Source: Mucilaginibacter endophyticus
Lineage (GTDB): Bacteria > Bacteroidota > Bacteroidia > Sphingobacteriales > Sphingobacteriaceae
Length of the DNA stretch: 64,000 nt
Direction of reading: 5' to 3'
Assembly: GCF_003351025.1 (NCBI RefSeq)
Contig: NZ_QPCG01000004.1
Location: 124,001 to 188,000 of the forward strand
Both the position numbers and the translations under genes were made by a program. The notes under the pieces were generated by a model that was given only the letters and a program-made list of their open reading frames with translations, had not been told where the DNA came from and ran no database searches. Each line of letters starts with the position of its first letter. Position 1 is the first letter of the stretch. Positions 43,296 to 51,922 of the stretch are shown here, in pieces.

Positions 43296-44198
43296 ATGTC
43301 GAAAGCAGAAACACTTGAAGATTTTTATCAAAGAAAGGTAAACTGGTTACCCAATAACCTGCAACAAAGTATCGGTCACTTTAATGTATTCCGGATTGAA
43401 GACTGCATTGGCCCCAACGCCAAGCAGGTAACCTACAGCCGCCGTACCTTTTATAAGATCAGCCTGATGCGTGGCGATAATATCATTCATTATGCCGATA
43501 AAAGCATTACGCTTTCAGGCTCTACGCTGATTTTCTTTAGTCCGATGGTGCCATATACCTTTGAGCACATGTCTGACGACCGTACCGGTTTCTTCTGTAT
43601 TTTTACCGAAGAGTTTTTCCTGGAGAAATTCAGGACAGGCCTGAGCGAGTTCCCGATGTTTGGTATCAATGCTAAGCCCGTTTATGCTTTGAATGAAGAG
43701 CAGGATGCCTATGTGACAAACTTGTTTCAGAAAATGCTCACCGAGATCAATACCGAATATGCTTTTAAATATGACCTGATCCGTAACTACGTTACCGAGC
43801 TGGCTTACTACGCGTTAAAGACAGAACCATCTGAAAACGTATATAAGCATGTTGATGCAAAATCGCGCATCACATCGGTATTTACCGAATTATTGGAAAG
43901 GCAATTCCCTATTGAAACCCCGTCACAGCGGTTTGCACTGCGTTCGGCCAATGACTTCGCGCAACGACTTTCGGTACACGTAAACCACCTGAACAGGGCA
44001 ATCCGCGAAACTACCGGCAAAACCACAACCGACCATATTGCCGACAGGTTGCTAAGCGAAGCTAAATCGTTACTAAGGCATACCGACTGGAACATTTCAG
44101 AAATTGGTTACTGCCTGGGCTTTGAGGAACCTACCCATTTCAATAACTTTTTCAAAAAACAAACCCAACAAACGCCAAGCTCGTTTCGAAATGTTTGA
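43296..44198 (+). CDS. AraC family transcriptional regulator
   Basis: 300 residues from the ATG at 43296 (MSKAETLEDFYQRKVNW). The frame is open upstream to 43161, but that stretch covers the terminator and promoter. The N-terminal cupin-like sensor domain runs to about 160 (IIHYADKSITLSGSTLIFFS). The C-terminal 95 residues hold two helix-turn-helix units (HVNHLNRAIRETTGKTTTDH and WNISEIGYCLGFEEPTHFNN), ending with the AraC signature FFKKQTQQTPSSFR. It precedes three short-chain dehydrogenase genes and probably controls them. Confidence 0.92.
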   Translation: MSKAETLEDFYQRKVNWLPNNLQQSIGHFNVFRIEDCIGPNAKQVTYSRRTFYKISLMRGDNIIHYADKSITLSGSTLIFFSPMVPYTFEHMSDDRTGFFCIFTEEFFLEKFRTGLSEFPMFGINAKPVYALNEEQDAYVTNLFQKMLTEINTEYAFKYDLIRNYVTELAYYALKTEPSENVYKHVDAKSRITSVFTELLERQFPIETPSQRFALRSANDFAQRLSVHVNHLNRAIRETTGKTTTDHIADRLLSEAKSLLRHTDWNISEIGYCLGFEEPTHFNNFFKKQTQQTPSSFRNV

Positions 44199-44250
44199 AT
44201 TTCGTAACCTTTGGTTTGATTAATGTAATGTCCTCCCCTTGTTGTCGCTG

Positions 44251-44258
44251 TAACTTTG
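44251..44258 (+). promoter_or_regulatory. -7 promoter element of the dehydrogenase cluster
   Basis: TAACTTTG, a full TAnnTTTG match, 31 bp before the ATG at 44290. No clear -33 partner at 19-21 bp. Confidence 0.5.
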
Positions 44259-44289
44259 TTCTATCTTAATAACAAAGCAAACAACTTTT

Positions 44290-45123
44290 ATGGACAACAA
44301 CAAAGTATGGTTTATTACCGGGGCTTCGAAAGGCTTTGGCCTAAGCCTGGTAAAACAACTACTGGAAGCAGGACAGCTTGTTGCCGCTACTTCCAGAAAT
44401 TTACAGGAATTAACCACAGCGGTTAATACAACAAGCAATAATTTTTTACCCCTACAGGTCGATCTGGCAAACGAAAGCAGCGTATCGCTTGCCTTACAAC
44501 ATACTCATGAAGCCTTCGGCCGTATTGATGTAGTAATCAATAATGCCGGCTACGGTATCGGCGGCGCCATCGAAGAATTGAGCGATGCCGAAACCCGCAT
44601 GGCATTTGACGTAAATGTATTTGGCACCCTGAACGTGATCCGTTCGGTAATGCCTTACCTGCGTAAACAACGCTCAGGCCACATCATCAACATTTCATCT
44701 ATTGCGGGCATTACCGGCAACGCAGGCTGGGCAATTTACGCCGGATCAAAATACGCGGTGATCGGTATTTCAGAAGTACTTGCCGCCGATGTTAAAGAAC
44801 TGGGCATTAAAGTTACCGTGGTAGCACCCGGCGCCTTCCGTACCAGCTTCCTTACTGCCGATTCGCTTTCGATCACCAGCAATCAGATTGATGATTATAA
44901 AGAAGTTCGCGCTATCCACAACAAATACCTCAAAATGGACGGCAAGCAAGCCGGAGATCCGGAAAAAGCGGCGACCGCTATTATCAACGCAGCTTACGAA
45001 GAAAACCCACCATTATATCTGTTATTAGGTGGCGATGCGTACAATCGCGCTTTAGCTAAGCTTGATACTTTACACAATGAAATTCGCCAGTGGCAGGATA
45101 TAACCTGCTCAACCGATTTCTAA
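44290..45123 (+). CDS. Short-chain dehydrogenase/reductase (copy 1)
   Basis: 277 residues. Cofactor motif TGASKGFGLSLV (TGxxxGxG, residues 9-20), NNAGYGIGG, then the catalytic Ser in INISSIAGITG and YAGSKYAV (YxxxK). The longer C-terminal substrate region (190-277) resembles the classical SDR subgroup that also contains copy 3 (about 280 residues), and the two share starts such as DNNKVWFITGASKG. NADP(H) is likely. Substrate unknown. It is the first of three SDR genes after the AraC regulator. Confidence 0.9.
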   Translation: MDNNKVWFITGASKGFGLSLVKQLLEAGQLVAATSRNLQELTTAVNTTSNNFLPLQVDLANESSVSLALQHTHEAFGRIDVVINNAGYGIGGAIEELSDAETRMAFDVNVFGTLNVIRSVMPYLRKQRSGHIINISSIAGITGNAGWAIYAGSKYAVIGISEVLAADVKELGIKVTVVAPGAFRTSFLTADSLSITSNQIDDYKEVRAIHNKYLKMDGKQAGDPEKAATAIINAAYEENPPLYLLLGGDAYNRALAKLDTLHNEIRQWQDITCSTDF

Positions 45124-45168
45124 ATTTTTATTCCGTTACCCTATATCTACCTATATAAAAACAATAAA

Positions 45169-45900
45169 ATGCAAAGTATTAAAGATAAAGTGATTGTGAT
45201 AACCGGTGCCAGCAGTGGCATCGGTGCATCTGCCGCCCGCAAACTGGCAGAACTCGGCGCAAAAGTAGTTCTGGCTGCCCGCCGCGAAGATCAGCTGAAA
45301 ACCCTGGCTCAGGAAATTGGCGAAAATGCGATGTATGTAGTTACCGACGTTGCCAAACGTGCCGACCTTGATAATCTTATCCAAGAGGCCATAGCCAAAT
45401 TTGGCCATGTTGATGTAATGTGGAACAATGCCGGCATCATGCCTATCTCCTTTTTTGAAGAAGGCCATGTGGATGAATGGGACAAAATGATTGACATCAA
45501 TATTAAAGGTGTACTGTATGGCATTAATGCCGTGCTTCCTCACATGCTTCAACGGGGCGAAGGGCACATCCTTTCTACCTCATCGGTAGGTGGCTTAAAA
45601 ACTTCGCCGGGTATTGGTGTGTACAGCGGCACCAAATTCGCGGTTAAGGCCATTATGGAAACCCTGCGCGAGGAAGTTGCCCAAACCATAAAAGTAACTA
45701 CTATATATCCGGGCGCTACAAAATCCGAGTTGGGACATGACATTACCAGCCCGAAGATAAAAGGCCTGTATGGTAACCTGACCAATATGCCTAAGCTTGA
45801 TGAAGAGGCTATTGCCAACGCGGTGATCTATGCCATTAGCCAGCCGGATAACATTACCGTAAACGAGGTGGTGGTACGCCCGCTTGGCCAAACACGATAA
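45169..45900 (+). CDS. Short-chain dehydrogenase/reductase (copy 2)
   Basis: 243 residues. TGASSGIGASAA (cofactor loop), WNNAGIMPISFF, ILSTSSVGGLKTSPG (catalytic Ser) and YSGTKFAVKA (YxxxK). The shorter form, with VARRED-like basic residues after strand 2 (AARREDQLK), points to NADP(H). It differs from copies 1 and 3 in length and C-terminus (NITVNEVVVRPLGQTR), being closer to YdfG/serine-dehydrogenase-like SDRs. 45 bp after copy 1. Confidence 0.9.
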   Translation: MQSIKDKVIVITGASSGIGASAARKLAELGAKVVLAARREDQLKTLAQEIGENAMYVVTDVAKRADLDNLIQEAIAKFGHVDVMWNNAGIMPISFFEEGHVDEWDKMIDINIKGVLYGINAVLPHMLQRGEGHILSTSSVGGLKTSPGIGVYSGTKFAVKAIMETLREEVAQTIKVTTIYPGATKSELGHDITSPKIKGLYGNLTNMPKLDEEAIANAVIYAISQPDNITVNEVVVRPLGQTR

Positions 45901-45998
45901 TATCAATTTCCGGAGATTTTACGCTTCAAAATAAGCGAAAATCAAAAATCACCGGGCAAACAGTAACAAATCAATAAAATTAAAATCTATCTAAAACT

Positions 45999-46844
45999 AT
46001 GGAAAACAATAAAGTATGGTTTGTCACCGGGGCCTCTAAGGGACTGGGACTTGCCTTAGTCAAACGACTATTAAATGAGGGCTATAAGGTAGCCGCCACA
46101 TCGCGCAATTTAAGCGATCTGAGTAAAGCAGTTGACGCAAACAGTGAGCAGTTTTTACCGCTTGCCGTTAATTTAACCAACGAAGACAGTGTACAGGAAG
46201 CGGTTGAACTTACGGTAAAAACCTTTGGAAAAATTGATGTGATTGTCAACAATGCCGGGTATGGCTTATTGGGCGGCATTGAAGAACTAACCGATCGCGA
46301 AGCCCGTGATAACTTTGAGATCAACGTATTTGGCTCATTGAATGTGATCCGCAAAGCGCTGCCTTATCTGCGTGCTCAAAAATCAGGTCATATTTTAAAC
46401 GTTTCGTCAATAGGTGGCTTTACCGGTGCGTTTGCAGGCGGCGGTATTTATTGCGCCACCAAATTTGCCGTTAATGGTTTCTCCGAAACATTATCGGCCG
46501 AAGTAGCGCCATTTGGCATAAAGGTTACCATTGTGCAGCCGGGTTATTTCAGGACCAACTTTCTGTTGGCAGGTTCATTGGCAGTACCTCAAAACCAGAT
46601 AGCAGACTATCAAAATGTACGGGACACAGTAAATTTTCACCAAAACGATATGGACCAGCAACAGGCCGGCGACCCTGAAAAAGCAGCCGCAGCCATGATC
46701 AGCATAACTAAGGAAGCTAACCCGCCACTTAATTTATTTTTAGGCGAGGATGCTTACGGTCTGGTTGAGAAAAAGCTGGCATTCGTTCAAAACGAATTAG
46801 CAACATGGAAAGAACTAACGCTTTCAACAGCAATACAACAATAA
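45999..46844 (+). CDS. Short-chain dehydrogenase/reductase (copy 3)
   Basis: 281 residues, a close paralogue of copy 1: NKVWFVTGASKGLGLALVKR, VNNAGYGLLGG, LNVSSIGGFTGAF and YCATKFAVNG. The pair probably arose by local duplication. Its end overlaps the next small gene by 40 bp, suggesting coupled translation. The 98-bp gap before it holds no visible terminator, so it may share the transcript of copies 1 and 2. Confidence 0.9.
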   Translation: MENNKVWFVTGASKGLGLALVKRLLNEGYKVAATSRNLSDLSKAVDANSEQFLPLAVNLTNEDSVQEAVELTVKTFGKIDVIVNNAGYGLLGGIEELTDREARDNFEINVFGSLNVIRKALPYLRAQKSGHILNVSSIGGFTGAFAGGGIYCATKFAVNGFSETLSAEVAPFGIKVTIVQPGYFRTNFLLAGSLAVPQNQIADYQNVRDTVNFHQNDMDQQQAGDPEKAAAAMISITKEANPPLNLFLGEDAYGLVEKKLAFVQNELATWKELTLSTAIQQ

Positions 46845-47083
46845 ATTCAAATCATTATATAGGTGTATGGGCAACCCGCGATGGGCTGATCCGTCATGAA
46901 TTTTTGCCCAACGGCCGTTACACCGAAGCCCGCGGCGATATGCAAGATGCTTACACAGGCTATTACAGTGTGTTAGGTAACCACGTTGAATACCTTGACG
47001 ATACCGGCTTCACCGCCGAAGGCGATTTCAGAGATGGCGTATATTATTACGCCGGGATGGTTTTGGTTAAAGAAGCGGCGTGA
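46805..47083 (+). CDS. Atu4866-like small beta protein
   Basis: 92 residues. After about 16 residues the whole chain matches the Atu4866 fold as I know it: YIGVWATRDGLIRHEFLPNG, RYTEARGDMQDAYTGYY, HVEYLDDTGFTAEGDFRDGV and YYYAGMVLVK. No catalytic function is established. The family is a lipocalin-like small barrel often found beside short-chain dehydrogenases, as here. It overlaps SDR copy 3 by 40 bp; no later Met would preserve the domain, so the overlap is real. Confidence 0.82.
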   Translation: MERTNAFNSNTTINSNHYIGVWATRDGLIRHEFLPNGRYTEARGDMQDAYTGYYSVLGNHVEYLDDTGFTAEGDFRDGVYYYAGMVLVKEAA

Positions 47084-47105
47084 TAAATCAATATAAAAAC
47101 AGGGG

Positions 47106-47236
47106 CCGTGCGATTCCCCTCCCCTGGGAGGGTGTAGGGAGGGGTCTCTATGATATGCACAGCGGATTGCAAAGGCGCATAAACCCCTCCCTGCCAACAC
47201 ACAATCCTAACGCACCCCTCCCAAGGGAGGGAATCG
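47106..47236. repeat. Dispersed palindromic repeat family C, copy 4
   Basis: GTGCGATTCCCCTCCCCTGG at the left, CACCCCTCCCAAGGGAGGG at the right, with inner GTAGGGAGGGGT and AAACCCCTCCCTGCC. Same orientation as the copy at 7231-7358. It follows the Atu4866-like gene by 22 bp. Confidence 0.85.
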
Positions 47237-47324
47237 TCAATTCATGAATTATCATTCTCAAGAGAGCAACTTAATAATACCCCCCTCGTGCTACAATAAA
47301 ATCAGTAAACATTATTAGCACATA

Positions 47325-47354
47325 AAAGCTTGCTTGTTAAAGCAGGCTTTTTTT
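47325..47354 (+). terminator. Terminator upstream of the aldehyde dehydrogenase
   Basis: AAAGCTTGCTT and AAGCAGGCTTT (one wobble) with a short loop and a T run. It is 240 bp past the SDR/Atu4866 operon and 30 bp before the next ATG. Confidence 0.8.
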
Positions 47355-47384
47355 ATCTTAGGGGAATCAAACCCTTGAAAAAAT

Positions 47385-49010
47385 ATGAGTTTTAAAACCC
47401 AGCTCAGTTCAATTTTTGTTGATGAAAACAATATTCCCCCCGAATTTCAGATTGAAGAAGTACACCAGCGCGAATACCTGAGCGGTGGCGAAATGAAACC
47501 ATGGAGCGGCGAAGTAAGCGAAGTTTACTCGCCGGTTGGCTTTTGGGCCGAGGATGGCACCTTTAACCGCAAGCTGATTGGCACCTACCCCGTTTGCACC
47601 GAAAAAGAAGCATTTGAAGCTTTGGATGCAGCCCTTGAAGCCTATGACAATGGCCGCGGCGAATGGCCAACCATGAGCATTGCCGACCGCATTAAGTGCA
47701 TGGAACGCTTCATTTACAAAATGAGCGAACAACGCACGCTGGTAGTTAAATTGCTGATGTGGGAAATTGGCAAATCATATGCCGACTCGGCCAAAGAATT
47801 TGACCGTACCATTGAGTACATCAATGCTACTATCGACGCCCTGAAGGATATCGACCGCCAGTCGTCACGCTTTGAAATGGCCGAAGGATTGGTAGCGCAG
47901 ATCCGTCGCTCTCCTTTAGGTGTGGTACTTTGCATGGGCCCGTTCAACTATCCGCTGAACGAAACTTTTACAACGCTGATCCCTGCGCTGATCATGGGCA
48001 ATACCATTTTATTTAAACCACCTAAACATGGTACGCTGCTGCACTACCCATTGTTAAAAGCATTCCAGGAATCATTTCCTAAAGGTGTGGTGAATACCAT
48101 TTATGGTCGCGGTGCTGTGGTAACCCCAGGCTTAATGGCATCAGGTAAAGTGAATGTACTGGCTTTCATCGGTTCGAGCAAAGTGGCTAACGATCTGAAA
48201 AAACGTCACCCTAAAATTAACCGTTTAAGGGCTGTTTTAAGCCTGGATGCCAAAAACGCGGCTATTGTAACCAAACACGCCGATCTGCAGCAAGCCGTAA
48301 GCGAATGTATTTTAGGCTCGCTATCATTTAACGGCCAGCGTTGTACGGCCATTAAAGTAATATTTGTACATAAAGAAGTCGCCGACGAGTTTTTAAAGCT
48401 GTTGAGTGAAGCTGTCGCTAAACTTAAGTTCGGTTTGCCATGGGAAAAAGATGTAAAACTTACTCCGCTTCCAGAGCCGCACAAACCAGCCTATTTAACC
48501 GATATTGTAAATGATGCCCTGGCCAATGGCGCTAAAGTGATCAACGAGAATGGCGGCGAAACATCGGCTTCGTTCTTTTTCCCGGCCATTGTTTACCCGG
48601 TTAATGAAAACATGAAGCTGTACCGCGAAGAGCAATTTGGCCCGGTGATCCCGGTTATTCCGTTTGAGGATATTGAGGAGCCGATCACTTACCAGATAGA
48701 TTCCCCACATGGTATGCAGGTGAGTATTTTCAGTAATGATGCCAAAGAAATTTCGTCGCTGATAGATCCGTTTGTGAACCTGGTGAGCCGTGTTAATATC
48801 AACAGCCAGTGCCAGCGTGGCCCGGACGTATTCCCATTCACCGGCCGTAAGGACAGTGCCGAGGGTACCCTTTCGGTGCATGACGCTTTAAGGTCGTTCT
48901 CTATCCGCTCATTGGTTACCACCAAAATGACCGAAACCAATAAAAACATCATCAACGAAATTGTGAATGACAACGATTCCAATTTCCTGAGCACTAAGTT
49001 TATATTGTAG
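47385..49010 (+). CDS. gapN: NADP-dependent glyceraldehyde-3-phosphate dehydrogenase (GapN-type ALDH)
   Basis: 541 residues of the aldehyde dehydrogenase superfamily. Visible: VVLCMGPFNYPLNETFTTLI (substrate/cofactor channel), ALIMGNTILFKPPKH, and the catalytic Cys320 in LSFNGQRCTAIKVIF. The C-terminal stretch QCQRGPDVFPFTGRKDSAEG with SVHDALRSFSIRSLV is typical for GapN, which oxidises glyceraldehyde-3-phosphate directly to 3-phosphoglycerate, making NADPH and bypassing ATP-yielding steps. Longer at the N-terminus than plant GapN (about 496). Stands as a single gene. Confidence 0.87.
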   Translation: MSFKTQLSSIFVDENNIPPEFQIEEVHQREYLSGGEMKPWSGEVSEVYSPVGFWAEDGTFNRKLIGTYPVCTEKEAFEALDAALEAYDNGRGEWPTMSIADRIKCMERFIYKMSEQRTLVVKLLMWEIGKSYADSAKEFDRTIEYINATIDALKDIDRQSSRFEMAEGLVAQIRRSPLGVVLCMGPFNYPLNETFTTLIPALIMGNTILFKPPKHGTLLHYPLLKAFQESFPKGVVNTIYGRGAVVTPGLMASGKVNVLAFIGSSKVANDLKKRHPKINRLRAVLSLDAKNAAIVTKHADLQQAVSECILGSLSFNGQRCTAIKVIFVHKEVADEFLKLLSEAVAKLKFGLPWEKDVKLTPLPEPHKPAYLTDIVNDALANGAKVINENGGETSASFFFPAIVYPVNENMKLYREEQFGPVIPVIPFEDIEEPITYQIDSPHGMQVSIFSNDAKEISSLIDPFVNLVSRVNINSQCQRGPDVFPFTGRKDSAEGTLSVHDALRSFSIRSLVTTKMTETNKNIINEIVNDNDSNFLSTKFIL

Positions 49011-49029
49011 AGGAATAAAACTGCAAGCC

Positions 49030-50130
49030 TTACGAAGTTTTTAAAGCTTCGTAAGACTCTTTCCAATTTAGATAAGCATCAAGGACATCTAAACGCATTT
49101 TATTCAGATCGGTTGTTTCTGTGTTTGATAGCAGGATAAGGGTCACGCCTTTGTTGATCAAATGCACCCAGTTTGATTCGTTACCGTATCCACCGCCCTG
49201 CCGCTCGGCAAAAATGGTATTTGTTTTTCCAATCTTTCGCGGATATACCCAAAAGCCAAAGGCCACATCGCCAAGCTTGGGATACGACGTCAGCATTAAA
49301 TCAACAGTGGCTTTCTTTAACAAGGTGTGATTAAATATGGCCTGGTCAAAAATAAGCAGGTCCTGCGGCGTTGAATACATGGCCCCTGCCGAGAAATGAT
49401 TATCGATATAGTGGTAAGTAGGCATAATTAAGGAATCCACACTGCCCGCTTTGTTGTAATAGCCTTCATCAAGATCACCAACAATATCCTCATGGTGCAG
49501 GTAATTGGTATTGTTCATTTTAAGGGGGATCAGGATCTTATCCCGTAAAACAACGTCAAACGGCTGATTGTAAATTTTCTCAATGATCTTGCCCAGCAAA
49601 ATAAAATCGCCATTGCTGTAATTGAATTTCGTTCCCGGTGTATCAATCAGTTTTTCGGAGCAATACCTGTTAATGAAGGTATCTACAGGCCATAAATTCT
49701 GATCATAAGCTTCAGGAATAAATTTAGGATCCATTTCTTTTAAATACCTGCCGCTGCTATAAGTAAGCAAATTCCGGATGGTTACTTTATGTGACGCTTC
49801 TCCTTTATATTCGGGATAGTAGGCCGATATAGTTGAGTCAAGTTTAATCTTACCCTGCTCATATAGCTGCATAATGAGTACGGCTGTAAACGTTTTGGTA
49901 ACAGAAAAAATCTGGAACCTTGTTTTGGAAGAAAAGTTAATATTATAATGCCTGTTAGCTAAACCCGTATATTTTAAATAATCAGGCTTGCCGTTTTTGG
50001 CTATTAAAATCGCCCCGTTGAAATTTCGTTTTTTGATACAGGAGTCAATCACTCTATCAACTGCCTTGTGCTGACTGTAAGCAGCGGTTATTATCAGGGA
50101 AAGGGTTAGACTTAAGAAATATCTTTTCAT
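49030..50130 (-). CDS. Serine hydrolase, beta-lactamase class C family
   Basis: 366 residues from the ATG at 50130 (MKRYFLSLTLSLIITAAYSQ), a signal peptide; the frame extends to 50178. The SxxK nucleophile motif is in IFSVTKTFTAVLIMQ, and the YxN-type motif in FNYSNGDFILLG. The family covers D-alanyl-D-alanine peptidases, esterases and beta-lactamases; this one is of the general serine-hydrolase type. The final residues (SYEALKTS) and the stop are encoded within a CTTACGAAG palindrome shared with 32922-32954. Confidence 0.87.
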   Translation of the reverse strand: MKRYFLSLTLSLIITAAYSQHKAVDRVIDSCIKKRNFNGAILIAKNGKPDYLKYTGLANRHYNINFSSKTRFQIFSVTKTFTAVLIMQLYEQGKIKLDSTISAYYPEYKGEASHKVTIRNLLTYSSGRYLKEMDPKFIPEAYDQNLWPVDTFINRYCSEKLIDTPGTKFNYSNGDFILLGKIIEKIYNQPFDVVLRDKILIPLKMNNTNYLHHEDIVGDLDEGYYNKAGSVDSLIMPTYHYIDNHFSAGAMYSTPQDLLIFDQAIFNHTLLKKATVDLMLTSYPKLGDVAFGFWVYPRKIGKTNTIFAERQGGGYGNESNWVHLINKGVTLILLSNTETTDLNKMRLDVLDAYLNWKESYEALKTS

Positions 50131-50230
50131 TGGCAATGTATAGATCAGGAAATTAGGCATTAATATGCCAACTTGCAATTAATGCTTCTTTTTACACTGC
50201 TCAAATTATCCCGAAACCCTTTGCTAAAAA

Positions 50231-51760
50231 CTATTTTCCGTTTGCGCGCTTCACCATAAAATCCAAAGCTGCCTTATCAGGCAATGGCCCGGCCAGCGGC
50301 TTTTCGCCCAGTATCATAATTTTATTATCGCTTGCTGTATAGGCCGGCCATGTAGGTACACCTTTCCCATTTGGGTTACCGGTTTTAGCAAAATTTGCCC
50401 AATAGGTGCTCATGGTATTGGCCAATTGCTGATCAACAGGTTCCCATGGGCGGTTCAGGAATTTAAGATTATCGTAAGCGTAGGCTACCTCACCGGTATG
50501 GAAAGCACCATATTTAACAAAATCGGCAGTAGCAGGCAGGCGGCGGGTAAAGCGGTAAACGTAAATTTTCGATTTCGCCTTTTCGCTCTGTATGTTGGCC
50601 CAGGTGTAATTCTGCATCCCGAAAATCTGGTCGCGGTTTATCCGGGTTTGAGAAGTAGCGGCTTCCTGATCTGAACCTGCCGGGTATAGCTTTAAAAGTT
50701 CATCGGCATCTGCACCGTATTGGGTGCTGATCATCTTTTTATAATCTTCGGCTGTTTTTGGCGGACCAACAAAGGCGTCATCTTCATTCCAGCCGGTAAG
50801 CACAGGCACATCATTTTGTTTATGCTCATTAAAAATATCGGCGATACTTTCCGGTAAAACATAACCATCAATAACCGGGCGGCTTTGTCCTTTACCAACC
50901 AGTTCGGCAGCCGATTTGCTTCTCAATTCCGCAAGAGAACTTACTCCTAATGTAGTCGCTGTCTTTAGGCCGCTTTCTTCTGCCTCTTTCAAGCCGCCAG
51001 ATCCGCGCGGGCTGATAAAACTGGCCCCACTTTCGGCAATCGCGCCATTAAACAGCCCCTTTCCTAATGGTGACGCCACCAAACAATTTACACTCATGGA
51101 GCCTGCCGACTGGCCCGCTATAGTAACCCGATCCGGATCTCCTCCAAAGGCAGCGATGTTCTGTTTTACCCATTTCAATGCAGCCAACTGATCCATCAAA
51201 CCATAATTTCCTGAGGCATGGTGCGGCGACTCCTTAGTTAATTCGGGATGGGCGAAGAAGCCAAAGATCCCAACACGGTAGTTAATCACGACAAATATGA
51301 TCCCCTTTTTTGCCATCGCTTCGCCATCATAAATAGGTACACCCGCGCCACCGCTTACAAATCCTCCACCGTAAATGTATACCAATACCGGGCGTTTTTC
51401 TGTGGATATTTTGGCGGCAGTCCATACGTTCAGGTAAAGGCAATCTTCACTGATAGGTTCGTAAGGAATCAAAAATTCACGTGTGTAAACCCCAAACGGA
51501 TCAGGCTTACCCTGCATAGGGCTGGCAGCAAATTCGGTACATTTTTTTACGCCATCCCAGGGCTTTGCAGGCTGAGGCGCTCTCCAACGTAAATCGCCAA
51601 CCGGCGGAGCCGCAAAGGGAATGCCTTTATAAATATGCACATCGCCTGCCTGATAGCCCGATACTTTGCCTGCATCGGTAGCTACAACATCAAGGCTTTT
51701 ATTTTGAGAGAAGGCAGAACTTACCAGCAGCAAAAGCGGAAGCAAAAGGGTGCGTTTCAT
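50231..51760 (-). CDS. Carboxylesterase type B, secreted
   Basis: 509 residues, full family length. Signal peptide 1-18 (ending SSAFSQ). IYKGIPFAAPPVGDLRWRAPQ (in part), SEDCLYLNVWTAAK, YIYGGGFVSGGAG (oxyanion hole), the elbow IAGQSAGSMSVN with the catalytic Ser, and a likely catalytic His in KYGAFHTGEVAY. It hydrolyses carboxylic esters outside the cytoplasm. Same family as 1-1307, but the two differ in the elbow (GQSAGS versus GESAGA), so they are not recent copies. Divergent from the phosphatase gene at 51923. Confidence 0.93.
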   Translation of the reverse strand: MKRTLLLPLLLLVSSAFSQNKSLDVVATDAGKVSGYQAGDVHIYKGIPFAAPPVGDLRWRAPQPAKPWDGVKKCTEFAASPMQGKPDPFGVYTREFLIPYEPISEDCLYLNVWTAAKISTEKRPVLVYIYGGGFVSGGAGVPIYDGEAMAKKGIIFVVINYRVGIFGFFAHPELTKESPHHASGNYGLMDQLAALKWVKQNIAAFGGDPDRVTIAGQSAGSMSVNCLVASPLGKGLFNGAIAESGASFISPRGSGGLKEAEESGLKTATTLGVSSLAELRSKSAAELVGKGQSRPVIDGYVLPESIADIFNEHKQNDVPVLTGWNEDDAFVGPPKTAEDYKKMISTQYGADADELLKLYPAGSDQEAATSQTRINRDQIFGMQNYTWANIQSEKAKSKIYVYRFTRRLPATADFVKYGAFHTGEVAYAYDNLKFLNRPWEPVDQQLANTMSTYWANFAKTGNPNGKGVPTWPAYTASDNKIMILGEKPLAGPLPDKAALDFMVKRANGK

Positions 51761-51922
51761 TTAAAAAGGTTTAATGATTGGTTTGTTAAACTTACAAAGT
51801 TTTCCTTAAACCGCTTACGCTTTTAAAGTGCCTTTGTAACAATCTATATAGTTAACAAAAACATCATATTGCATTTTAAATGCTTTGTTGATATTTGGCA
51901 CAATCAAAAATCTTTTCCCGCG

